From contig CAXBLG010000013.1 in assembly GCA_963976395.1 (NCBI GenBank), positions 1 to 63,740 of the forward strand: 63,740 nt of DNA, written 5' to 3'. The notes beneath the pieces were generated by a model. The model did no database searches, was not told the origin of the DNA, and saw only the letters and a list, made by a program, of their open reading frames with translations. Position numbers and translations under genes: made by a program. The stretch is from UBA11612 sp963976395. Its GTDB lineage: Bacteria; Pseudomonadota; Alphaproteobacteria; Rhodospirillales; Rhodospirillaceae. Below, piece after piece: positions 7,638 to 17,758 of this stretch. How positions within the stretch are numbered: position 1 is the stretch's first letter; every line of letters starts with the position of its first letter.

Positions 7638-8759
7638 ATGCAATTGAAACATAAAATTGGCGCTCTCGCGGCTTTGGTGGTTATCGTCATTGTCGCGATT
7701 TTCTTTTTCACCGGCGATTCTCCGCAGCAAAATGCGCGGGGTCGCGGCGACGATGGTCCGCGGCCGGTCCGCGCCGCAGTTGTCGAGAAGGAAGTCTTTA
7801 GCGATCGCCTCGAAGCCATCGGTACGGTGTTTGCTAAAGAGTCGGTGAATGTCACCGCGAAGGTGCAAGGCATTATTCGCACAATTTATTTTGATGACGG
7901 CGAAACCGTCACGCGCGGCCAGGAAATTGCCGCCATTGATGCCGGTGAACAAACGGCGCAGCTCAACGTGGAACTGGCGAACCTTGAACAGCAGCGCAAA
8001 GAACTGGACCGCACCATGGGTCTCGCGCGCGACAAGCACATTTCCGAGGCGCGGGTCGATGAAATGGTTGCTGCAGTCAAGAAAGCCGAGGCCAACGTCG
8101 CCGCCGCGCGGGTGCGTGCGGGGGACCGTCTAATCACAGCGCCGTTCGGCGGCATCGTCGGCACGCGCCGGATCAGTGCGGGGGCGCTTGTCTCCCCCGG
8201 CACGGTTGTGACCACCCTTGACGCGATCTCCACGGTCAATCTTGATTTCGCCGTGCCTGAAACATTTCTCGCGTCGCTTCGTCCTGGGCTCGATATCGAA
8301 GCCGAGGCCAGCGCCTATGCGAACGAAGTTTTCAAGGGCAAGGTCGTCGCTGTCGATAGCCGGATTGATGCGACCACGCGCTCGGTCACCGTCCGCGCGG
8401 AAATCGATAACGAAGATTTACGGCTCCGTCCCGGCATGTTGATGGTCGTGGATTTGATCAAGGATCGCCGCGAGTCTTTGATGATTCCAGAGGCCGCGCT
8501 TCAGCCCGAAGATAATAAGCAATATGTTTTTTTGATCGGTGCCGGCGATGTTGCTGACCGCGTGGAGGTCGTCATTGGTCGCCGCCGGGCGGGCTTCGTC
8601 GAAATTCTGGACGGCTTAAGCGAAGGCGATTTGGTGATCAAGGAAGGCCAGCAGGATTTGCCGTCGGGTGCGCCGGTTGAAATCGTCAATGGCTCCGAAG
8701 TTCGCATGAACGAAACACCGGCCGCTCAAGCGGCAGATGAGCGTTTAGGCCGTAGTTAG
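7638..8759 (+). CDS. RND efflux periplasmic adaptor (second)
   Basis: This is a paralogue of the adaptor at 3061 with the same domain order: an N-terminal anchor ('IGALAALVVIVIVAIFFF', about residues 6-23), lipoyl halves around a coiled-coil hairpin ('VELANLEQQRKELDR'), a beta-barrel and a membrane-proximal domain. ATG 7638 was chosen because MQLKHK gives a positive start directly before the anchor; a GTG at 7602 is also in frame but would add a polar extension. Two pump genes follow (gaps of 59 and 61 bases), so one adaptor appears to serve two pumps. Its own promoter with a perfect TATAAT lies about 90 bases upstream. Confidence 0.92.
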   Translation: MQLKHKIGALAALVVIVIVAIFFFTGDSPQQNARGRGDDGPRPVRAAVVEKEVFSDRLEAIGTVFAKESVNVTAKVQGIIRTIYFDDGETVTRGQEIAAIDAGEQTAQLNVELANLEQQRKELDRTMGLARDKHISEARVDEMVAAVKKAEANVAAARVRAGDRLITAPFGGIVGTRRISAGALVSPGTVVTTLDAISTVNLDFAVPETFLASLRPGLDIEAEASAYANEVFKGKVVAVDSRIDATTRSVTVRAEIDNEDLRLRPGMLMVVDLIKDRRESLMIPEAALQPEDNKQYVFLIGAGDVADRVEVVIGRRRAGFVEILDGLSEGDLVIKEGQQDLPSGAPVEIVNGSEVRMNETPAAQAADERLGRS

Positions 8760-8818
8760 GCGCCCCCGGCGCGCAGCCTTTTGGGCACAGGCGCGCGGGC
8801 ATAAGAAAGACGTCTGCG

Positions 8819-11800
8819 ATGCTTTTATCAGATATTTCAATTAAACGGCCGGTAGTGGCTATTGTCGCGAGTTTACTGCTCGTGGTTTTCGGCTTGTTCG
8901 CCGGCACCCGTTTGCCTGTGCGCGAAACACCTGACATCGATCGACCTATTGTCAGCGTGAACGTCAGTTACCCTGGAGCATCGGCCGAGGTCGTTGAATC
9001 TCAAGTCGTCAAAGTTATCGAAGAGCAGATCGGCGGCATTCAGGGCATTAATGCCATCAATTCGTACTCGCGCGACGGCTTCGGCGGCATCAATCTCGAA
9101 TTCGATGTGGGCCGCAATATCGACGAGGCCGCTAATGATGTTCGCGATCAAGTCAGCCGTGTAGCGAACCGTATGCCGGAAGACGCCAATCCGCCGGTTG
9201 TTCAAAAAGCGGACCCTGATGCCAATCCCATTATGTGGCTCAATCTATTTTCCGACACTCGTTCAACGATGGAGTTGTCGGACTACGCGACGATTACGAT
9301 GGAGCCGCGCCTCACCACAATCAACGGAGTTGCTTCCGTCAATATCGGCGGTTCGCGAGAAAAGGCGATGCGTGTCTGGCTCGATCGCCGCGCTATGGCC
9401 GCCAGAGGCATTACCGTTTCTGACATCGAAGGAGCGCTGCGGGCCGAGAACATCGAGTTGGGCGCGGGCATGCTCGAGTCCGAAGACCGCAATTACACCA
9501 TGCGTACTATTCGTGCGTATCAAACTGTCGAAGACTTTCAAAATTTGGTGATTGCCCGCGGCGCAAACAATTATCTCGTGCACTTGTCGGAAGTCGCCGA
9601 CGTGGAGCTTGCGCCCATAGACATTAATTCGGTCTTTCGTGTGGACGGACGGCAGGGGGTTGGCTTTGGTATTATCAAACAGCCGGGCGCATCCACACTC
9701 GCTGTTGCAGAAGAAGTGCGTACCGAGGCCGAGCGTATTCGCCGCACACTCCCGGACGATATGACCCTGATCATCAGTTCCGACTCTTCAGAATTTATTT
9801 CTGTGGCGCTCAACGAAGTTCTGATTGCGATCTCGGTTGCTGCGGTTTTGGTTGTTGCCGTGATCTATTTGTTTCTTGGCACGCTTCGCGCCGCCATCAT
9901 TCCCGCAGTCACAGTTCCGATTTCCCTAATTTCCACCGCCATTGTGCTGTGGCCGTTAGGCTTTTCCATCAATATCCTTACTTTGCTGGCTATGGTGCTC
10001 GCCATTGGCCTGGTGGTTGATGACGCCATCATCATGTTGGAAAATATTCATCGCCGATTGCACCTCGGAGAACCGCCATTGCTGGCGGCCTACCGGGGCG
10101 CGAAGCAAGTTGGCATGGCTGTGGTTTCGACAACCCTCGTGCTCATCGCGGCTTTTGTGCCGGTCACGCTCATGGAGGGGACGGCCGGAAAGCTGTTCTT
10201 CGAATTTGCCGTGTCCATGGCTGTTGCCGTCGGGCTCTCGATGTTCGTCTCGCTCACGCTGACACCGGTGATGTGCTCGAAAATTTTGACCCTGAAGCTG
10301 GATCGCAGCCCCGTGGCCCATGCCGCCAACGATGTGTTTGAGAAACTCAAAGCCTACTACATAAAAATCCTAGAGAAGGCGCTAGACCGCCCCTGGTTTG
10401 TCGTCGCCGGCTTTGGCGCTGTAACCGTGATGGTCGGCTTACTTTTTGTTGTCTTGCCGCAAGAGTTTTCGCCGCGCGAAGACCGCGGCTCGCTTTTCAT
10501 AATGGTGCGCTCACCTGAGGGTGCCACGGTGCAGTACACAGACCGTCAGATGCGGGCGACGACCGAAGTGCTAAAGCCCTATATGGAGTCCGGTGAAGTT
10601 GACCGTGTGCTTGAGTTCGTTTTCGGTGGCGGCAACCGGGGTCAGATCATCGTAACCCTCGCGCCGTGGTCCGAGCGCGATCGCCATGCATCTGAATTTG
10701 TACGTGAAATATCGCCGAAGCTGGCAAAGATCACGGGCGCTCAGGTTGTCGCTAATATGCCGTCGGGCTTCGGTCGTGGCGGCGGCGGTTTTAATAACCT
10801 TAATTTTAGCCTTAGTGGTCCGACGTTCGACGATCTCAGAATCTGGCGCGACCAGTTGATGGAAGAGCTGGGCAAAAGTCCGTATTTCATTCAAGTGCAG
10901 AACAATTTCATCGAGCGGAAACCGCAGATCCGCATCCGCATTGATCGCACCCGAGCCGCCGACCTGGGCGTATCTGTTGGCACCATCGGCCAGACTTTGG
11001 CAGCTATGCTCGGCTCTCGTCGTGTGACCACATTTGTGGATCAGGGCGAGGAATATGATGTGATGCTTCAAGGTCAGCTTGAAGACCGGCGCACACCAAC
11101 AGACGTCTCCAATATATACGTGCGGTCCGACACCACGCGCGAGCTCATTCCGCTTTCCAGCATCGTGACGCTGGAAGAGGGAACCTATGCAGATGCGCTC
11201 AGTCGTCTTGATCGTAAACGCGCCATCAACTTCGGACTGTATCCGCGCCCTGATTCCAATCTCGCCGACATGGTGGCCGAGGTCGAACGCATCGTGGAGG
11301 CGACTCTCCCTGAAATGGCGGAACTCACTTGGCGCGGTGAAGCCGCGGACTATAAGGAAACTGGCTACTTCATTTATTTCAGTTTTGGTCTGGCGCTCCT
11401 TGTCGTTTTTCTTGTGTTGGCCGCGCAGTTTGAAAGTTTTGTGCATCCATTCATTATCATGATGACCGTGCCGCTCGCAGTGTTTGGGGCTCTGGTCGGA
11501 CTGCTTCTGTTTGGCCAAAGCATCAACATCTATTCGCAAATTGGCATCATCGTGCTTGTTGGCCTTGCGGCTAAGAACGGTATCTTGATCGTGGAATTCG
11601 CCAATCAGTTGCGGGATGCAGGGCGTCCGTTCCGTGAAGCTTTGATTGAAGGTGCGGTTACGCGCTTGCGTCCCATTATTATGACCGCATTGGCCACTGT
11701 AATGGGTGCGTTGCCGTTGGTACTTGCTTCGGGGGCGGGCGCTGAAGGTCGCCAACCCATCGGCGTGACTATTTTTACCGGGGTTGCGTTCGCGGCGTTG

Positions 11801-11950
11801 ATTACATTGGTCGTCGTTCCGGCCTTCTATATGCTGATTGCCAAGGGCACCGGATCGCCGGGTCGGGTGGCATCTGAACTGCGCGATTTCGAACGAAGTC
11901 ATCCCAGCGGTGTTGGAGTTGATTCGACGGGCCAACAACCCGCTGAATAG
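8819..11950 (+). CDS. RND-family efflux pump permease (second)
   Basis: This 1043-residue AcrB/MdtB-like inner-membrane antiporter has D401/D402 in VVDDAI and K919 in AAKNGIL for the proton relay, and twelve predicted TM segments in the usual two blocks with two large periplasmic loops. It starts MLLSDISIKRPVVA like its neighbours. It is more similar to the third pump than to the first, including the shared 'GFGRGGGGFNNLNFSLSGPT' type loop. The second-third order adaptor-pump-pump resembles mdtABC, in which two different pumps form one mixed trimer. Long open frames on its opposite strand are shadows. Confidence 0.95.
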   Translation: MLLSDISIKRPVVAIVASLLLVVFGLFAGTRLPVRETPDIDRPIVSVNVSYPGASAEVVESQVVKVIEEQIGGIQGINAINSYSRDGFGGINLEFDVGRNIDEAANDVRDQVSRVANRMPEDANPPVVQKADPDANPIMWLNLFSDTRSTMELSDYATITMEPRLTTINGVASVNIGGSREKAMRVWLDRRAMAARGITVSDIEGALRAENIELGAGMLESEDRNYTMRTIRAYQTVEDFQNLVIARGANNYLVHLSEVADVELAPIDINSVFRVDGRQGVGFGIIKQPGASTLAVAEEVRTEAERIRRTLPDDMTLIISSDSSEFISVALNEVLIAISVAAVLVVAVIYLFLGTLRAAIIPAVTVPISLISTAIVLWPLGFSINILTLLAMVLAIGLVVDDAIIMLENIHRRLHLGEPPLLAAYRGAKQVGMAVVSTTLVLIAAFVPVTLMEGTAGKLFFEFAVSMAVAVGLSMFVSLTLTPVMCSKILTLKLDRSPVAHAANDVFEKLKAYYIKILEKALDRPWFVVAGFGAVTVMVGLLFVVLPQEFSPREDRGSLFIMVRSPEGATVQYTDRQMRATTEVLKPYMESGEVDRVLEFVFGGGNRGQIIVTLAPWSERDRHASEFVREISPKLAKITGAQVVANMPSGFGRGGGGFNNLNFSLSGPTFDDLRIWRDQLMEELGKSPYFIQVQNNFIERKPQIRIRIDRTRAADLGVSVGTIGQTLAAMLGSRRVTTFVDQGEEYDVMLQGQLEDRRTPTDVSNIYVRSDTTRELIPLSSIVTLEEGTYADALSRLDRKRAINFGLYPRPDSNLADMVAEVERIVEATLPEMAELTWRGEAADYKETGYFIYFSFGLALLVVFLVLAAQFESFVHPFIIMMTVPLAVFGALVGLLLFGQSINIYSQIGIIVLVGLAAKNGILIVEFANQLRDAGRPFREALIEGAVTRLRPIIMTALATVMGALPLVLASGAGAEGRQPIGVTIFTGVAFAALITLVVVPAFYMLIAKGTGSPGRVASELRDFERSHPSGVGVDSTGQQPAE

Positions 11951-12011
11951 AAGATAGGGCTAATGAAGGGGCTGGGCGATCCAGCCCGGCAAAAAGGAGT
12001 AATTCGCGGAT

Positions 12012-15000
12012 ATGCTTTTGTCCGATATCTCCATCAAACGGCCAGTGGTGGCGACAGTCGCCAGCCTATTGCTTGTTGTTTTTGGCTTATTCGCCGGTCT
12101 GCGTTTGCCCGTGAGGGAAACTCCGGATATCGACCGGCCTGTGGTCAGCGTTCGGGTCAGTTACCCAGGCGCGTCGGCTGAAGTTGTCGAATCTCAAGTC
12201 GTGCGGATCATTGAAGAGCAGATCGGCGGTATTCAGGGCGTAGAAACCATCAACGCGTTTTCTCGCGACGGCAGCGGGAATATCAATATTGAATTCGATG
12301 TCGGCCGGAATATCGACGAAGCGGCCAACGATGTGCGTGATCAGGTCAGTCGCGTGGTCAATCGTTTGCCTCAAGATGCCAACCCGCCCGTTATCCAAAA
12401 GGCCGATCCCGATAGTCAGCCGATTATGTGGCTCAATGTCTTTTCCGACACGCGCAGTGCTATGGAGTTGTCGGACTATGTAACCCACAATCTTGAGCCG
12501 CGGTTCTCCACGGTGGCGGGCGTGGCGGCGGTGCGCGTGGGCGGTGACCGCGAGAAAGCAATGCGGGTTTGGCTTGATCGCCGCGCAATGGCCGCGCGTG
12601 GCGTTACGGTGTCCGACGTAGAGCGCGCGTTGCGCAGCGAGAATGTTGAACTGGGCGCCGGTATGTTGGAGTCGCAAGACCGCAACTACACCATGCGCAC
12701 CATCCGCGCCTATCGAACGGTAGAAGATTTCGCGAGTCTGGTGATTGCGCGCGGCGAGAATAACTATCTGGTTCGTTTATCCGAAGTTGCCAAGGTAGAA
12801 TTGGCGCCGGTCGACGATAAGCAGGTTTATCGCCAGGATGGCCGCCCTGGTGTCGGCATCGGAATTATCAAACAGCCGGGGGCTTCTACGTTAGGCGTTT
12901 CCAAGGCCGTCCGTGCCGAAGTCGACCAAATTCGCCGGACTATTCCTAGTGATCTTAGTCTTATGTACAATCATGATTCGGCCGAATATATTTCCGCCGC
13001 ATTGCGCGAAGTGGTCATTGCTATGGTTGTGGCCGCCGCGATGGTCGTTGCAGTGATTTATCTTTTTCTCGGCACCGTCCGCGCGGCAATTATCCCCACG
13101 GTCACGGTGCCCATTTCCTTGATTGCGACGGCCATTGTGCTTTGGCCGCTCGGTTTCTCCATCAATATCCTCACCCTGCTCGCAATGGTGCTCGCTATCG
13201 GCCTCGTGGTCGATGACGCGATTATCATGCTGGAGAATATTCATCGCCGTATGAAGTCGGGTGAGCCGCCGCTGCTTGCGGCTTATAGGGGCGCCAAACA
13301 GGTAGGAATGGCGGTGGTTTCAACCACGCTTGTTCTTATTGCAGCGTTTATTCCGGTCACTCTGATGGAGGGCACTGTTGGCACCCTGTTTTTTGAGTTC
13401 GCCGTATCCATGTCTGTGGCAGTGGCCTTTTCTATGTTTGTCTCACTCACCCTGACCCCGGTGATGTGCTCGAAAATTCTGTCGTCGGAGTTGGACGACA
13501 GCGTTGTTGCACATAAGGCAAACGAGGTCTTCGAGAAGCTTAAGGCGTGGTACATCAAGGTATTGGAGAAAGCTCTAGATCGTCCGTATGTCGTTTTGGG
13601 CGGGTTCACCGGCATTATTATTCTTGCTGGTGGGATGTTCATGGTGCTGCCGCAGGAGTTCACGCCGAAGGAAGACCGCGGCATGATGATGGTCAACATC
13701 CGCCCGCCGGAAGCCGCCACCGCCGGGTACACCGACCGCCAGGTGCGGGATGCGGTTGAAATTTTAAAGCCTTATGTCGCCAGCGGCGAAGTTCAACGTA
13801 TGCAAGAGCGCGTAGACGGTGATGATGGTGACGGCAGTATCCGTCTCATTATGGCTCCGTGGGAAGAGCGCGACCGGCACATCACCACATTTCTGAATGA
13901 GGTGGCCCCCAAGCTGAAGCAAGTCACTGGTGCACGAGCTACGCCTAATCTGCCTTCCGGGCTTGGCCGCGGCGGCGGCGGTTTCAACAACCTGAACTTT
14001 GCGCTCACAGGCCCCACTTACGAGCAACTTCGAGGCTGGCGCGATGAGTTGATGGACGCCTTGGCGGATAGCCCGTACTTCATAGAGGTGCGGAATAGTT
14101 TTCGTGAGGATACGCCGCAAATTCGTATCCGCATCAACCGGACGCGGGCCGCCGATTTGGGTGTGTCGGTAGGCTCCATCGGCCAGACTCTGGCCACAAT
14201 GCTAGGCTCGCGGCGGGTGACCACCTTCGTTGACAACGGCGAAGAATACGACGTTTTGCTCCAGGGTCAGCTTGAAGACCGGCGCACACCCACGGATGTT
14301 TCCAACATTTATGTGCGTTCTGACACCACTGGCGAGTTGGTGCCTCTCTCGAGTGTGGTGACATTGGAAGAAGGCACCTACGCCAATTTCCTGCCGCGGC
14401 TTGATCGCCGCCGCGCGATCTTCTTCAATCTATTCCCGGTGGGCGATGCCAATTTGGCCGAATTGGTGGCCGAAGTGGAAGCCATTGTCGATCAACAATT
14501 GCCCGACGCCGCCCAAATCATCTGGCGCGGTGAGGCGGCCGACTACAAAGAAACGGGCTATTTTATCTATTTCAGCTTTGCGCTGGCCTTGCTCGTGGTG
14601 TTTCTTGTGCTGGCCGCGCAATTTGAAAGTTTCGTGCATCCGCTCATTATTATGATGACCGTGCCGCTTGCAGTGTTTGGCGCGCTCATCGGCTTGTTGT
14701 TGTTCGGCCAAACCATCAATATTTACTCACAAATAGGAATCATTGTTCTCGTCGGGCTCGCGGCCAAGAACGGAATATTGATTGTTGAGTTCACCAATCA
14801 ATTGCGTGACGCGGGCATGCCGTTCCGCGAGGCGCTGATTCAGGGGGCAGTGACGCGTTTGCGGCCGATTGTTATGACGGCTTTGGCCACCGTGATGGGC
14901 GCATTGCCGCTGGTGCTGGCGACCGGTGCGGGCGCGGAAGGTCGCCAGCCAATCGGCGTGACCATTTTCACCGGGGTTATGTTTGCGGCGATGATCACCC

Positions 15001-15143
15001 TGGTTGTTGTCCCGGCCTTTTATATGTTGATTGCGAAGGGGACTGATTCGCCCGGTCGCGTTGCGGCCGACCTGCGCGATTTCGAACGCAAACACCCAGG
15101 CTTTGACAGCTCGGACACGGCAGACCAGCAACCGGCTGAGTAG
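12012..15143 (+). CDS. RND-family efflux pump permease (third)
   Basis: This is a 1043-residue close paralogue of the second pump, with identical length and the same proton-relay positions (D401, D402, K919). It has no adaptor gene of its own. A clear ribosome-binding site (AAAAAGGAG near 11991-11999) precedes the ATG at 12012. Both pumps keep their relay residues. In mdtBC-type mixed trimers one partner may be non-transporting, but here nothing in the key residues marks either as inactive. Ends DTADQQPAE, matching the QQPAE end of pump two, which suggests recent duplication. Confidence 0.95.
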   Translation: MLLSDISIKRPVVATVASLLLVVFGLFAGLRLPVRETPDIDRPVVSVRVSYPGASAEVVESQVVRIIEEQIGGIQGVETINAFSRDGSGNINIEFDVGRNIDEAANDVRDQVSRVVNRLPQDANPPVIQKADPDSQPIMWLNVFSDTRSAMELSDYVTHNLEPRFSTVAGVAAVRVGGDREKAMRVWLDRRAMAARGVTVSDVERALRSENVELGAGMLESQDRNYTMRTIRAYRTVEDFASLVIARGENNYLVRLSEVAKVELAPVDDKQVYRQDGRPGVGIGIIKQPGASTLGVSKAVRAEVDQIRRTIPSDLSLMYNHDSAEYISAALREVVIAMVVAAAMVVAVIYLFLGTVRAAIIPTVTVPISLIATAIVLWPLGFSINILTLLAMVLAIGLVVDDAIIMLENIHRRMKSGEPPLLAAYRGAKQVGMAVVSTTLVLIAAFIPVTLMEGTVGTLFFEFAVSMSVAVAFSMFVSLTLTPVMCSKILSSELDDSVVAHKANEVFEKLKAWYIKVLEKALDRPYVVLGGFTGIIILAGGMFMVLPQEFTPKEDRGMMMVNIRPPEAATAGYTDRQVRDAVEILKPYVASGEVQRMQERVDGDDGDGSIRLIMAPWEERDRHITTFLNEVAPKLKQVTGARATPNLPSGLGRGGGGFNNLNFALTGPTYEQLRGWRDELMDALADSPYFIEVRNSFREDTPQIRIRINRTRAADLGVSVGSIGQTLATMLGSRRVTTFVDNGEEYDVLLQGQLEDRRTPTDVSNIYVRSDTTGELVPLSSVVTLEEGTYANFLPRLDRRRAIFFNLFPVGDANLAELVAEVEAIVDQQLPDAAQIIWRGEAADYKETGYFIYFSFALALLVVFLVLAAQFESFVHPLIIMMTVPLAVFGALIGLLLFGQTINIYSQIGIIVLVGLAAKNGILIVEFTNQLRDAGMPFREALIQGAVTRLRPIVMTALATVMGALPLVLATGAGAEGRQPIGVTIFTGVMFAAMITLVVVPAFYMLIAKGTDSPGRVAADLRDFERKHPGFDSSDTADQQPAE

Positions 15144-15148
15144 TGCGG

Positions 15149-15165
15149 CGTCGTCTCAGACGACG
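15149..15165 (+). terminator. short hairpin after the efflux block
   Basis: CGTCGTC and GACGACG form a perfect 7-base stem with loop TCA, six bases after the last pump stop. It is followed by TCTTTCGT rather than a clean T-run, so termination here may be weak or partial and some transcription may reach the patatin-like gene. Confidence 0.45.
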
Positions 15166-15250
15166 TCTTTCGTCCGACACCTCATACAAGGTAAGATAGA
15201 ACTGCGGCGCGGCTTTGTGCCAATGTCCCGCGTGCCGCATGGGAGCTGAC

Positions 15251-17758
15251 GTGAAAGAGAAAGAACTGCGTTTTGCCTTGGTGTGTTACGGCGGTGTTTC
15301 GCTCGCTGTTTATATGCACGGCGTAACCAAGGAAATTCTTAAGCTCGTCCGCGCATCACGGGACTATCACAGCTACATCAACCGCGAAGACATGGATGTT
15401 TCTTACGATGAGGTGGCGCGGCCGCGCGAAGATCCTGTAGATAGCGAACGCGCCTATTTCGATCTGATGAGATTGATCGGCCGGCATATTGATTTGCGTG
15501 TGGTGGTGGATGTGATAGCCGGCGCTTCGGCCGGCGGTATCAACGGTGTGATTCTCGCGCGGGCTTTGGCGCACGATCTGAATATAGACCCGGTCCGGGA
15601 TTTCTGGCTTAAGCATTGCGATGTGGCCGAACTAATGCCCCTCCATGTTAAGGCGGGGCCGTGGCGCAAATGGTACTTTCGCCCGTTTGTATGGGGGCTG
15701 TTGTGGCACTTTCGAGAAGACCTTGGCGATAACCGGGAGCTTAAGCAAAAGCTATCCATGTTTTTGCGCTCGCGGTGGTTCAAGCCACCTTTCGACGGAT
15801 ATAATCTCACAGAAGTACTTCATGGCGGGTTCTCGGCAATGGGCGAGCCTGTCGAGCACGGAAGCTCGCTTGTACCGGCCGGGCAGCAACTCGATCTCCT
15901 TGTTACCGTCACCGATTTTCACGGCTATGTGACGGAAACCCCTATTCACGACCCGCCGGTAATCCGCGACCGTGAACACCGCCAGGTTCTACATTTCTCG
16001 TATCGTCAGTGGCCTCGCGGCCACGAAAATTCCAGCTTCGATCGAGAAAGTTTGCCGGGCCTCGTCTTTGCGGCACGGGCGACGTCGTCGTTCCCCGGCG
16101 CTTTTCCGCCCGTACAGTTTTCTGAAATCGATCAGCTTCTCGCCAGCAAAGGCGCAAGCTGGCCCAAGCGCGTCGACTTTCTCTACAACAATTTTCGCCC
16201 ATATCTGCGCGCCGGTCTTAATCCCAGCGACGCGGCTTTCATTGACGGCAGTGTGCTCAACAACAAACCGTTCTCACACGCCATCGAGGCTATTCGCGGA
16301 CGTGCGGCCTATCGCCACGTAGATCGCCGGCTGCTTTACATTGATCCGCATCCTAAGGGGCGCGAAAGCAAGTCCTGGGGCCGAGTGCCGGGGTGGTTCG
16401 AGACTTTTAAAGGTGCGTTATCGGACATTCCACGCAACGAACCCATTCATGACGATCTCGCGTGGGTGAATACCCATAACGCCGAGGTCAGCCGTCTGCA
16501 GGTGGTGGTGGAAAGCGCCCGCACCCATATCCGCACCATCGCCAATGTCATTGTCGGGGATGCATTTGATCATAAACTCACCGGCCAAATTGTCGGCCGT
16601 TTGCGTGAGCAGGCCAACAACCGCGCGCGTATTGAAACAGGCTTTGCTTACGAAGGGTATGTGCGGCTCAAGCTTTCCGCCGTCATTGAAGACGTTGCCA
16701 CTCTGGCCGGTCTGCTGTGCGGGTATGAGCGCGGCAGTGTCGAACTCTCACGCATAGTGGCGGTTATTCAAAGTTGGGCGCGCCTTACAGGCGTGACGCC
16801 GGAAACCTTGGATCTATCGACATCCTTCATGCCGGGCAAAACCATACCGCCGTGGGTGCTTTTTCTGTTGCGGTTCGATGTTCGCTATCGCCAACGCCGC
16901 ATTCGTTTCGTCGTTCGCGCTGTCAATCAGCTCTACACCCGCATCTCAAAACCCGAATTCGAGGGGTTGGGCACCGAGCGGCTCGATCGCATCAAGGCGG
17001 GCCTTTACGATGCGCTCGCATTGCTGCGTCCGGTCACTGCGCGGGCCGGAACTTCGGAAGACGGTGAGCGGGATCTCAGCCGTGAGTCCGTTAACGCCGT
17101 CAAAAAGGTTGTGGCTGAAATCGTTCAGGCCATGAAAGCCGATCCGATTCTTGCCATTAGTCCTGCGGCGGTTGCCGAGAAATTCAAAGATGCGATCAGC
17201 GAAACTCTGGCGTTTGTTGGTGGTGATCTGGGTCTGGAGCGCGATAACGAGCGGACCGATGCCCTTCTCGTCGCTCTCGTCGATGGGGCCGGAGATGCGA
17301 AATCATTGCCCCCGGCGGCGCGGCGCGAATTGATCGAACACTATATCGGTTTTGCGGTCTGGGATGTGCTGACGTTCTCCATCACCAATTGGCGTGATCT
17401 TGATGAGTTCGATGAAATTCGTGTTGATCGCCTTAGTCCCGATGATTCTCAGTCTCTGCGCAAAGGCGATGCCAATGCGACGCTCAAGGGTATTCAGTTC
17501 CATCATTTCGGCGCGTTTTTCAGTCGCGCCTACAGAGAGAATGACTATCTCTGGGGCCGGTTGCATGCGACCGATCGATTGATGGATATTGTTCTGGATG
17601 CCGCGCGCATTGAAGGCATCGGCGAGGATATCAATATTATTGCCCTCAAGGCTCAGGCCTTTACGGCCATCCTCGACGCCGAGCAGGACAACCTGCCGGG
17701 TTGCCGCGACCTTATTGATGTCCTTCGCCGTGAAGTCGCCGACCTCATAAAGACGTAG
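15251..17758 (+). CDS. patatin-like phospholipase, large DUF3376-type
   Basis: This protein of about 835 residues has an N-terminal patatin domain that should cleave acyl esters of lipids. The oxyanion strand is 'FALVCYGGVSLAVYMHG' at the very start, the nucleophile S93 lies in GASAGG, and the catalytic Asp D332 lies in 'FIDGSVLNNKPF', so the Ser-Asp dyad is intact. The long C-terminal part matches the patatin-related class (TIGR03607/DUF3376) of much greater length than plant patatins. I chose GTG 15251 because a GGAG precedes it and MKEKELRFAL starts just before the first strand; a GTG at 15215 is also in frame. There is no signal peptide. The end overlaps the convergent methyltransferase gene by 14 bases. 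Confidence 0.88.
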   Translation: MKEKELRFALVCYGGVSLAVYMHGVTKEILKLVRASRDYHSYINREDMDVSYDEVARPREDPVDSERAYFDLMRLIGRHIDLRVVVDVIAGASAGGINGVILARALAHDLNIDPVRDFWLKHCDVAELMPLHVKAGPWRKWYFRPFVWGLLWHFREDLGDNRELKQKLSMFLRSRWFKPPFDGYNLTEVLHGGFSAMGEPVEHGSSLVPAGQQLDLLVTVTDFHGYVTETPIHDPPVIRDREHRQVLHFSYRQWPRGHENSSFDRESLPGLVFAARATSSFPGAFPPVQFSEIDQLLASKGASWPKRVDFLYNNFRPYLRAGLNPSDAAFIDGSVLNNKPFSHAIEAIRGRAAYRHVDRRLLYIDPHPKGRESKSWGRVPGWFETFKGALSDIPRNEPIHDDLAWVNTHNAEVSRLQVVVESARTHIRTIANVIVGDAFDHKLTGQIVGRLREQANNRARIETGFAYEGYVRLKLSAVIEDVATLAGLLCGYERGSVELSRIVAVIQSWARLTGVTPETLDLSTSFMPGKTIPPWVLFLLRFDVRYRQRRIRFVVRAVNQLYTRISKPEFEGLGTERLDRIKAGLYDALALLRPVTARAGTSEDGERDLSRESVNAVKKVVAEIVQAMKADPILAISPAAVAEKFKDAISETLAFVGGDLGLERDNERTDALLVALVDGAGDAKSLPPAARRELIEHYIGFAVWDVLTFSITNWRDLDEFDEIRVDRLSPDDSQSLRKGDANATLKGIQFHHFGAFFSRAYRENDYLWGRLHATDRLMDIVLDAARIEGIGEDINIIALKAQAFTAILDAEQDNLPGCRDLIDVLRREVADLIKT

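Noticed and set aside
10571..11938. 455-codon open frame on the minus strand inside the second RND pump
   Set aside because: It is antisense to a strongly conserved pump gene, has His/Arg/Gln-rich composition typical of shadow frames, no ribosome-binding site and no family.
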